From JBDHXE01 sp039810525 (GTDB lineage Bacteria > Bacteroidota > Ignavibacteria > Kapaibacteriales > UBA2268): a stretch of 5,612 bases of DNA. A program made the position numbers and the translations under genes. The stretch's first letter is position 1; every line of letters begins with the position of its first letter. The stretch is from the NCBI GenBank assembly GCA_039810525.1, contig JBDHXE010000155.1, forward strand, positions 1-5,612, written 5' to 3'. Under the pieces are notes generated by a model. That model searched no databases, was not told where the DNA came from, and was given only the letters and a program-made list of their open reading frames with translations. Of this stretch, positions 1 through 5,612 are shown piece after piece.

Positions 1-799
1 TTGGTACTACTTCTATCCTTTCCTCGCTTTTCTGTGGTATATTGTAGGCAATAGATATCCCTGCTTTTACAGTAATATTATTCCAATTATAATTTTTGAC
101 AGGTGAGCTCAATCCATACAATATAGATATTTCAGGCAAAAACTCAAATCCAGAAATATTAGCTACCTTGTAGTTAGCTCCCAATAAAGCTCCTGCATAT
201 ATTGGCGAAGCATCGGGCAAATCACCTGCATAATTATTATTTATCTTAGTGCCATTAGAAAAGTTCAGATCAGACGGCTCTACTAAGACTTCTTGTTGGG
301 TAAAAGATTTCGCAATAGGGACTCCCAAGTTTAATCCTACCTTGAGCTCTAAGGGTAAGTTTTCAAATAGCTTAAAGTTAAGATATGGATTAATACCAGC
401 TACTAACCAATCTACATCAAGATTATGATCTACATATATTTTTCTATAATTACTACCTACTATATCGTTTCCGATATACTCATTTACAGAGTATTTAGCT
501 GATAGATTATTAAGTTCTAAATCGACTCCAATTTTAGTCTTATCATTGATAAAATCAATATGTTTAGATAGCCCAGCATATAGATAATACGATAGCCCAA
601 AAGCATTATCAAACTTGCTACAACAATTAGGATAGCCTTTCAATTGAGCAAAATCTGATTGGTATGTATTAAAATTGGCGCCTATCCCAAAATTAATATA
701 ATATGGTGTATAATCTTTGCTAATCAAATTTAGAGTAGTAAATACCAAAGATAGTAGTATACATTTTAAAATATTATTTCTATTTGCTATATCTAACAT
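1..799 (-). CDS. Outer-membrane beta-barrel protein, probably N-terminal part of an OmpA-family protein (3' end outside window)
   Basis: The reading frame opens at ATG 799-797 and stays open for 266 codons to the window edge, so the gene is incomplete at its 3' end. Residues 1-12 (MLDIANRNNILK) are followed by a hydrophobic stretch, about 13-26 (CILLSLVFTTLNLI), that looks like a signal peptide. The rest is rich in alternating aromatic/Gly/Asn strands separated by turns, as expected for an outer-membrane barrel: YYINFGIGAN near 33-42, LSYYLYAGL near 69-77, INPYLNFKLF, LKVGLNLGVPI, and a last strand VKAGISIAYN near residues 244-253. A PNCC motif lies at 57-60; I associate this motif with barrel domains of Kapabacteria/Ignavibacteria OmpA-family proteins (recollection, not a search). 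After the last strand the chain becomes charged and linker-like (QKSEERIEVVP), which is where a periplasmic OmpA domain would normally begin, but that part is not visible. No Shine-Dalgarno is evident before the ATG; in-frame TTG codons just upstream are less likely starts. It begins 56 bp behind the 1200-aa gene and may be cotranscribed with it. Confidence 0.8.
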   Translation of the reverse strand, partial: MLDIANRNNILKCILLSLVFTTLNLISKDYTPYYINFGIGANFNTYQSDFAQLKGYPNCCSKFDNAFGLSYYLYAGLSKHIDFINDKTKIGVDLELNNLSAKYSVNEYIGNDIVGSNYRKIYVDHNLDVDWLVAGINPYLNFKLFENLPLELKVGLNLGVPIAKSFTQQEVLVEPSDLNFSNGTKINNNYAGDLPDASPIYAGALLGANYKVANISGFEFLPEISILYGLSSPVKNYNWNNITVKAGISIAYNIPQKSEERIEVVP

Positions 800-846
800 A
801 TTCAATTTCTGCAATTTATTTTTATTATTATAATTTATTTAAAAAT

Positions 847-860
847 GATAATATATTATC
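847..860 (-). terminator. Perfect 14-bp palindrome overlapping the stop codon, weak terminator-like hairpin
   Basis: GATAATATATTATC is a perfect palindrome spanning the TAA stop (858-856) of the 1200-aa gene. Read on the minus strand it could form a 5-bp stem with a TATA loop, followed at once by ATTTTT. The stem is almost all A-T and so weak, and AT-rich spacers often hold such palindromes by chance. It could attenuate transcription into the barrel gene behind it, but read-through seems equally likely. Confidence 0.22.
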
Positions 861-3800
861 TCATAATTATAAATGAGCTCGATTTTATTTTATTCAAATA
901 ATATATATTAAAGTTATAATTCCCTATTTCGCACTTACTAGTATTAAATGTAAGTTCATTAGTTCCTATTCTAGGCCTATAATTATTAATTACACATATT
1001 TGATTGCCCATATTATCTATCATTTCAATTTTTAATGGATCAGTGGTTTCTGCTTCAAAAACAATTTTTACAAAATCGTTCGCAGGATTAGGAGCAATAC
1101 TTTGTATCATAACAATATTTTTTTCGTTTTGGATATACCTATCACCACAGATATCATTAATAAATATACCTCCATTTCTGACAATAGTATTTACATATTC
1201 GCCAAATTTAGCAGACGGCTCTTTAATTATCAAATCTGAATAATTAGTATCAGTGAGCCCAGCAACTCCTTTAATTATAGCTATAGTAGCAGGATTATCG
1301 AAATTAGCTTCCACACGTATTTTGAATTCTCTATTTCCGTTTACATTATTGCTTATTAGAGAGGCTTCGCCAATATCAGACGAAACGCTTGTAGGCAAAA
1401 ATATTTTCGGATTAACCTCAAATGTAGCTTCAAAAGGGCGAACTCCCTTGTATGGCTCTTTGTCATTTGGCTTTATTTGAATAGGTATTTCTAGATTTTC
1501 GTTTTTAGCAGAAGTTTCTACTCTTGGAATAGTCAATTCTACCATACCATCAAAAAAATCAAGTGGAATATTATTTTGAGCAAGGCAAGGAGTAGCGTCT
1601 ATTATCAGATTGGCCTTTTCTTTAATACCATTCCATCTTACTTTTAGCAAAGTACTTTCGTTAGGTTTTAGAACGAATTTTTTAGAAGAAATAAATTCGA
1701 AGTTATCCGGAGGAATTATTCTAAAATCATCAAAGTTAATGTCAGTAATACCTGTATTTTTGATGGTAAATTCGCGTGTCAAAACTTCTGGTATGAATAA
1801 GAGTTTATTATGTGATAATTCTATATACGAACCTATACCTTTCCCTTTAATAGTAAAAGTACCATTGATCTTTTCTTGATTAGAATGGTATATTGTCATA
1901 ATAGGATAGTAATACCCCAAAGTATCAGGATAGAATCTAACAATTCCTGCCAAAGTACCATTTGGTGGTATTATAGTGTCGGTATTAGCTATAGTAACAC
2001 TAAAATTCCTATTGTGTGGATCATTAAAATTAAGGTAGTTTACTATTAATGGTACAGGATCATTATTCTTGAGAATATCTAAACGCTTAGTTATGGTATC
2101 GCCAATACATACATCGCCAAAATCGTAGTTTGCGCTCAAATATTCAATATTTCTTGGCAACACTTTAATCTCTATAGGCAGCAAATAATCTGAATTACAA
2201 GAATGTATAGCCAACGTATCTCTAATTATTCCAGTATCTAATGGAGTAAAGACTATATCAAAATCCAAACATTGGCCCGGCTTTAATTGTGTCAATCCCC
2301 AATTATTTTTTAAATTAAAATACCAGCCAAGTTTAAATTTTGCGCTTGCGAAAGTAGCTTCTACTTCACTAATATTGCATACTTTATTAATTTTATATTC
2401 ATTTTTGGTGCCTAAATATACGGGATCGAATACTATTTTATCTAGATTTAGAGCAGGACGTAATATAGATAGCGTACTATCAGATAGATCTTCTTCTGGG
2501 TATACAAAAGTCCTATACACTGCATTATCATTTCCCGAGGCTGTACTAATCAAACTCAATCCATTTGGTGCCAATTTTATATCATTCATAATAGTAGAAT
2601 GTCCATAGAGTTCACCTGTATTTTTGGATGTGCTCAGATCATAAAACGCAATTTGTTTGTCGCTTACTGAGCCTGTAATTAATGTAGATGATGATGGATT
2701 AAAGAATAGTCCAATAGGATCGCCATTCGATGGAGTAAATACTCTTACTATTTTGCCTGTCTCTATTTCTATTACATATATATTAGTTTTAAGCCCAGAC
2801 TTGTCTGCTTTAGTACCTATACTTAATAATTTACCATTTGGCGAGAGAGCTAATTGTACAAAATTGGGGAACTCGTTATATTTCAATTCTTTGATTATAG
2901 AATAATTTTTCAAGTCAATTATTTCAATCTCACCATCTAGTAGTAAAGCGGCCGCTTGATTTAATTTGGTATTGAAGCTGAAATCAATTACTTGAGTATC
3001 AAAAGTCAATGTTTTAATTAATTGGAAATTTTTAGAATCATATATAAATACTCTATTACCAAATGTTGGTATCACAGAAATCATTTGATTGCTATTATCA
3101 GCTTTTATTTTTTTTATTCTTATATTTTGATTAAGAGTAATCTTATTAATCGGATACTTATCGTTAGCATTAAATACAGCAATAGTATCTTTTTGAGAAT
3201 AATATGGTATATTATTGCTATAATATGCTACATAATACAACGAGTCATAAGGTGAATAGACCATACCTAAACTAGTATATTCATTCGCATCATTTTCACT
3301 ATTCAGATATTGAGAATTTTTGATAGCAGGAGGCAAATTATTTAAATCATAGGTAAATATATTGCCTATTTGGTTTACAAACGATAGCTGTGTGCTAAAT
3401 TGATTGTAAGCGGCATCTAAAGTATTGCGAGTATCCTTGCTTATATAATATATATCATTCTGATTAAAATTTTGTCTTACTTTCACTATTAATTTATCGG
3501 CATCAATATCTGGAACAGTCCAATTGTAAACACTATCTTTCACTTGATCAATTAATTGCCAAGTAAATCCACCATTTGTGCTATAATATAACTCAACTGG
3601 GAACTGTGGAGCATACCCACGCCATTTGATTTGAAAAGTTTCGCAAGGTGCTAATTTTTCTCCACCATTTGGTGATATTAGCTGTATCATACTTTTAGTC
3701 TGTACGGTATAAGAATTGCCATACAAAGGTACTATTCTTTTCAGCCCACCTTCGTAATGAAAAGTGAGAATATCTTGATAATAAGCATAAGCATCTGGTT

Positions 3801-4458
3801 TAAAATATATATTTGCCCAATATGACGAGCCAACTCTGAGATTTCTTGGAGGTGCTGCTCTATCATTATCACTATCCGAACCTACCCATTTCACTTCAAA
3901 GTATTTTGTATTGGTAGTAATAGAATCTAATTTTAAGCTAACTGGTCCATCTGGGCTCTCGGTATCTACCCACGATCTAAACCTAACTTGATAAGGGATT
4001 GAATTTCCCGGTTGGACATAGCTCCAAAAAACATCTCTAATCTGTAGATTATCTTGGTCTGTAACTATAGTGTAGGGAGCTCTATTTAGTTTTCCGATTC
4101 CATAATTATTTGTTAATTCATTATTATATAGAGCATATATAATACATTGATACTGGAATGTAAACATATATTGCTCTGGTATCCATTTCAATATTTGCCA
4201 GCCATCTACTATTGGGCTTAATTCCATAGCTTTTGCTGTAAACAAAGCGTTATTTTCAAGAATTTTTATATTATCTTTGCTTAATTCTACTTGATTACCA
4301 TTATTAGTAACTTTGATATATGCTGTCAGTACTGGATATTCTGATGTGCTTATGTTTAGACCAGAAGCGTCTAATTTTTTTAATTGAAGGTTCAATTGAG
4401 CAAATCCGATTTGTAAATGACAAATAAAAATAATGACTAAGAATAAATAGCCCTTCAT
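856..4458 (-). CDS. Large multidomain T9SS-secreted surface protein: PNGGE Ig-like module, propeller, ASH-like and cohesin-like modules, type A sorting domain
   Basis: This 1200-aa protein is complete (ATG 4458-4456, TAA 858-856). Residues 1-20 form a Sec signal peptide ending IGFA, leaving Gln21 as a likely mature N-terminus. Residues 22-255 are beta-rich and unassigned. An Ig-like module at about 258-330 has the PNGGE motif (263-267), STNGG and WTVPD. Residues about 360-655 contain seven degenerate propeller strands of the form hydrophobic-x-D-x-x-x-x, e.g. VFIYDSKNFQLIKTL (470-484), IEIIDLKNYSIIKEL (511-525) and IAFYDLSTSKNTGEL (603-617). ASH/choice-of-anchor-D-like modules follow at about 670-960 (FGDVCIGDT at 780-788; FTIKNTG at 897-903). 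A cohesin-like module lies at about 970-1110 (IPIQI, FEATFEVNP, IIKGVAGLTD). Residues about 1118-1200 are a T9SS type A sorting domain (APNPANDFVKIVF, then MIDNMGNQI and a C-terminal basic end). By family knowledge such proteins cross the outer membrane through the T9SS, and the C-terminal domain is removed on release or anchoring. No enzyme motif was seen, so a binding, adhesive or structural role is inferred. The start lacks a Shine-Dalgarno but has an A-rich leader, usual in Bacteroidota. It is preceded by a 272-bp spacer with its own candidate promoter. Confidence 0.93.
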   Translation of the reverse strand: MKGYLFLVIIFICHLQIGFAQLNLQLKKLDASGLNISTSEYPVLTAYIKVTNNGNQVELSKDNIKILENNALFTAKAMELSPIVDGWQILKWIPEQYMFTFQYQCIIYALYNNELTNNYGIGKLNRAPYTIVTDQDNLQIRDVFWSYVQPGNSIPYQVRFRSWVDTESPDGPVSLKLDSITTNTKYFEVKWVGSDSDNDRAAPPRNLRVGSSYWANIYFKPDAYAYYQDILTFHYEGGLKRIVPLYGNSYTVQTKSMIQLISPNGGEKLAPCETFQIKWRGYAPQFPVELYYSTNGGFTWQLIDQVKDSVYNWTVPDIDADKLIVKVRQNFNQNDIYYISKDTRNTLDAAYNQFSTQLSFVNQIGNIFTYDLNNLPPAIKNSQYLNSENDANEYTSLGMVYSPYDSLYYVAYYSNNIPYYSQKDTIAVFNANDKYPINKITLNQNIRIKKIKADNSNQMISVIPTFGNRVFIYDSKNFQLIKTLTFDTQVIDFSFNTKLNQAAALLLDGEIEIIDLKNYSIIKELKYNEFPNFVQLALSPNGKLLSIGTKADKSGLKTNIYVIEIETGKIVRVFTPSNGDPIGLFFNPSSSTLITGSVSDKQIAFYDLSTSKNTGELYGHSTIMNDIKLAPNGLSLISTASGNDNAVYRTFVYPEEDLSDSTLSILRPALNLDKIVFDPVYLGTKNEYKINKVCNISEVEATFASAKFKLGWYFNLKNNWGLTQLKPGQCLDFDIVFTPLDTGIIRDTLAIHSCNSDYLLPIEIKVLPRNIEYLSANYDFGDVCIGDTITKRLDILKNNDPVPLIVNYLNFNDPHNRNFSVTIANTDTIIPPNGTLAGIVRFYPDTLGYYYPIMTIYHSNQEKINGTFTIKGKGIGSYIELSHNKLLFIPEVLTREFTIKNTGITDINFDDFRIIPPDNFEFISSKKFVLKPNESTLLKVRWNGIKEKANLIIDATPCLAQNNIPLDFFDGMVELTIPRVETSAKNENLEIPIQIKPNDKEPYKGVRPFEATFEVNPKIFLPTSVSSDIGEASLISNNVNGNREFKIRVEANFDNPATIAIIKGVAGLTDTNYSDLIIKEPSAKFGEYVNTIVRNGGIFINDICGDRYIQNEKNIVMIQSIAPNPANDFVKIVFEAETTDPLKIEMIDNMGNQICVINNYRPRIGTNELTFNTSKCEIGNYNFNIYYLNKIKSSSFIIMR

Positions 4459-4486
4459 ATATTTTCAACTTTTAAAGTAAATGACA

Positions 4487-4517
4487 ATAAATTAACTTAA
4501 TATAGACGCATTGCAAC
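4487..4517 (-). promoter_or_regulatory. Candidate Bacteroidota sigma-ABfr-type promoter for the 1200-aa gene
   Basis: On the minus strand, GTTG (4517-4514) is followed after 19 bp by TAATTTAT (4494-4487). This resembles the Bacteroidota pattern of TTTG around -33 and TAnnTTTG around -7. It would place the transcript start roughly 20 bases before the ATG at 4458, in a spacer that follows a terminator-like hairpin. The -7 match is imperfect and the region is AT-rich, so a chance match is quite possible. Confidence 0.3.
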
Positions 4518-4553
4518 TTACAATTGTTACAAATAATTATGATAATTGCAATG
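4509..4553. repeat. 8-bp inverted repeat CATTGCAA / TTGCAATG, possible operator
   Basis: CATTGCAA at 4509-4516 is exactly complementary in reverse to TTGCAATG at 4546-4553, with a 29-bp spacer. The right arm lies inside the self-palindrome ATTGCAAT (4545-4552), and a further palindrome, ACAATTGT (4520-4527), sits between the arms. The left arm overlaps the candidate -33 element of the large gene, a placement that would suit a regulator-binding site. No regulator is encoded in the window and no further copy was noticed, so this is suggestive only. Confidence 0.25.
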
Positions 4554-4660
4554 ATTTAATTAGATAGATTCAATGGAAGCTCTTTGCAGAGGCAATAGTT
4601 ATAATTATCTCTTGATACTGCTAAATATGGTATATTATATAGCATAGTTGATATTAGATA

Positions 4661-4716
4661 AGCAAAAAGGATATTTAACTCATTAAATTATTTATTGAGA
4701 AAAATATCCTTATGCT
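4661..4716 (-). terminator. Long imperfect hairpin behind the lipoprotein gene, likely operon terminator
   Basis: A perfect 10-bp inverted repeat, AAGGATATTT (4667-4676) and AAATATCCTT (4702-4711), is extended outward by AGCA/TGCT (4661-4664 and 4713-4716) and inward, after an A-A/A-A internal loop, by CTCATTAAAT (4679-4688) against ATTTATTGAG (4690-4699) with one mismatch. The whole 56 bases can fold as one long stem. Read on the minus strand it starts 14 bases after the lipoprotein stop, and the second arm runs into CCTTTTTGCT, giving a short U-tract at the base of the main stem. That fits a rho-independent terminator, though the U-tract is short. Confidence 0.5.
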
Positions 4717-4730
4717 CTAATATATAATTC

Positions 4731-5378
4731 TTATAATTTAACTTTCAATCGTATTACTAAATCATATTTTGCTCTAATGAAAGGGAAATGAACTTCATTA
4801 GGATAACTACCTTTTACATAGCTATACTGTGAATAAATATAGAAATATGGTGTATTTTTAAGTCCTTCAGAAATAGCAAAGGCATTTTCTTCTGGTACTT
4901 GGATTATATTATATGCTGTTTTATAATAATCTTTTACATTTACATCTTTATATTTACCTAATATATATAGCTTAGATGTAGGATCTGGTTCAAAATCATT
5001 AGAATCTGTAGAGAATGGGCTTTTGCCGGGTTTAGGTCTGGCAAATTTAAGCATAAACGAAACAGAGTCAAACTGTATATTATCTACATTAGGGTCGAAT
5101 GGAACACCATTTCCCATTACCAAAGAGTCAATTCTATAATTAATCTGATATACTTCGGCTGCATCTATTTTGCTTTTATTATCATTGTATTCTTTGTATT
5201 GGTACAAATTACTAAAATCTATAGATGTATCTGGAACTGATTTGCCTAAGTTGTCTGCCTTGAAAAATATAGGTAACTGTACAGTAAAATTTTCAAACTT
5301 ATTGATAGTATCTTGGATGCAAGAGCTCAAGATTATTAATGAAGCTATTAATAATATTATTTTATAATTGATTTTCAT
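4731..5378 (-). CDS. Putative lipoprotein of unknown family (215 aa)
   Basis: The protein starts with a lipoprotein signal peptide: MKINYK, a hydrophobic core at about 7-17, and the lipobox L17-S18-S19-C20. Lipid attachment at Cys20 and envelope localisation are therefore well supported. The residues after the Cys are I-Q-D; this does not clearly match the acidic surface-export signal known from some Bacteroidota, so the facing side cannot be told. The mature part (about 195 residues) lacks further membrane segments, has no other cysteine, and shows alternating hydrophobic/polar strands (FTVQLPIFF, YQINYRIDSL, FDSVSFMLKFA, YFYIYSQYSYV, KYDLVIRLKVKL), which suggests an all-beta fold. I do not recognise the family and see no catalytic motif. 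The start is fixed by AAGGA seven bases upstream. Its ATG lies 20 bp after the stop of the OmpA-type gene, so the two are probably cotranscribed and it may be an accessory of that anchor protein. A terminator-like hairpin follows it. Confidence 0.87.
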   Translation of the reverse strand: MKINYKIILLIASLIILSSCIQDTINKFENFTVQLPIFFKADNLGKSVPDTSIDFSNLYQYKEYNDNKSKIDAAEVYQINYRIDSLVMGNGVPFDPNVDNIQFDSVSFMLKFARPKPGKSPFSTDSNDFEPDPTSKLYILGKYKDVNVKDYYKTAYNIIQVPEENAFAISEGLKNTPYFYIYSQYSYVKGSYPNEVHFPFIRAKYDLVIRLKVKL

Positions 5379-5385
5379 AACATAT

Positions 5386-5390
5386 TCCTT
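5386..5390 (-). promoter_or_regulatory. Shine-Dalgarno-like AAGGA for the lipoprotein gene
   Basis: In the 20-bp gap behind the OmpA-type stop, the minus strand reads an A-run, AAGGA, seven bases, then ATG. It is the only clear ribosome binding site seen in the window and supports the chosen start at 5378. An overlapping upstream ATG (5383-5381) is followed two codons later by a stop and is not a real start. Confidence 0.55.
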
Positions 5391-5398
5391 TTTTTTAA

Positions 5399-5612
5399 TT
5401 AATTAACTGGTATTCTTACTTCTACTACAACTGTTCTACAATAGTATCTACCTTCGGGAGTAGAATTATCAAACAACAACTCATATTCGCCTTTGCCCGT
5501 ATAAGTAGTATTATTATAATTAAGGGCATCGGCAGTAGATTTGGCTCTGGCAGTAGATAATTTCATATTATAGTCTTCTTTGCCTATCATATCAGTATAT
5601 CCTGTAACTTTT
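5399..5612 (-). CDS. OmpA-family protein, C-terminal peptidoglycan-binding domain (5' end outside window)
   Basis: The frame enters from the right edge and ends at TAA 5401-5399; the last 70 residues are visible, beginning KVTGYTD. An internal ATG at 5590-5588 would give 63 aa but cuts into the conserved motif, so it is not the true start. The visible part is the OmpA C-terminal domain: GYTDMIG, then LSTARA, then DNSTPEGR and a final strand VVVEVRIPV. The Asp of the TD motif and the Arg of the LSTAR motif are exactly 15 residues apart, as are the diaminopimelate-binding Asp and Arg of Acinetobacter OmpA (D271/R286, known from its structure), so peptidoglycan binding is probably intact. Two family positions differ: Tyr replaces the usual His in GHTD, and CRT replaces the usual NRR near the end. 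By family knowledge the protein would link the outer membrane to peptidoglycan; whether it carries an N-terminal barrel or other domains is not visible. It is followed at 20 bp by the lipoprotein gene. Confidence 0.9.
   Translation of the reverse strand, partial: KVTGYTDMIGKEDYNMKLSTARAKSTADALNYNNTTYTGKGEYELLFDNSTPEGRYYCRTVVVEVRIPVN

Noticed and set aside
1004..2905. Plus-strand open frames of 75-89 codons at 1004-1243, 1253-1480, 1610-1879, 2375-2608 and 2657-2905
   Set aside because: They lie wholly opposite the 1200-aa gene, whose signal peptide and domains are coherent end to end; these proteins show no recognisable domain.
3022..3255. Plus-strand frame of 77 codons, rich in Ile/Tyr and resembling a membrane protein
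   Set aside because: The hydrophobicity comes from AT-rich sequence opposite the propeller region of the large gene; no ribosome binding site or family match is seen.
856..4458. Enzymatic activity (protease, glycoside hydrolase) in the large T9SS protein
   Set aside because: No catalytic signature such as a HExxH, GxSxG or Cys-His protease motif was seen; the modules are all of binding or structural type.
4561..4660. Possible small RNA or tRNA in the spacer, including a CTCT-TTGC-AGAG mini-hairpin at 4580-4591
   Set aside because: The stem has only four pairs, no cloverleaf or known RNA motif can be drawn, and no small open frame is present.
5170..5367. Plus-strand frame of 65 codons
   Set aside because: It is antisense to the lipoprotein gene, including its lipobox, and has no supporting features.
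5399..5590. A separate 63-aa gene starting at ATG 5590
   Set aside because: The frame continues upstream with the OmpA motif VTGYTD, so this ATG is internal to a longer gene cut by the window edge.
1..5612. The two OmpA-type fragments as two ends of a single gene on a circular replicon
   Set aside because: Both fragments run out of the window and nothing shows that the edges join; the barrel linker and the mid-domain OmpA start would not meet without a missing piece.

Overview
The window is strongly AT-rich and all four supported genes lie on the minus strand, so it reads biologically from right to left. A type IX secretion (T9SS) type A C-terminal sorting domain, OmpA-family barrel proteins and a lipoprotein, together with weak or absent Shine-Dalgarno sequences, point to the Bacteroidota/Chlorobi (FCB) group. 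The barrel with an N-terminal Pro-Asn-Cys-Cys motif, and the mix of PNGGE, ASH-like, cohesin-like and T9SS modules, recall Kapabacteria/Ignavibacteria. That narrower placement is inference from remembered family appearance, not from a search.

Layout in transcription order: (1) 5612-5399 is the last 70 codons of an OmpA-family protein, with the peptidoglycan-binding domain partly visible. (2) 5378-4731 is a 215-aa lipoprotein of unknown family, 20 bp behind it and with its own Shine-Dalgarno, probably in the same operon. (3) 4730-4459 is a 272-bp spacer holding a long imperfect hairpin that looks like the operon terminator, an 8-bp inverted repeat and a candidate Bacteroidota-type promoter. 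(4) 4458-856 is a 1200-aa secreted mosaic protein with a signal peptide, a PNGGE Ig-like module, a probable seven-bladed propeller, ASH-like modules, a cohesin-like module and a T9SS sorting domain. (5) 799-1 is the first 266 codons of a second outer-membrane barrel protein, probably also OmpA family; its C-terminal part is outside the window.

All products act at the cell envelope or surface: two outer-membrane/peptidoglycan anchoring proteins, one lipoprotein, and one very large surface protein exported by the T9SS. The arrangement fits a surface-structure locus in which an OmpA-type anchor and a lipoprotein are made together and a T9SS cargo protein is made next to a second OmpA-type barrel. 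No RNA gene, insertion sequence, CRISPR array, phage or defence gene was seen. I found no convincing evidence of an entirely new system; the most interesting points are the unassigned lipoprotein, the multi-module T9SS protein and the flanking OmpA-type pair.
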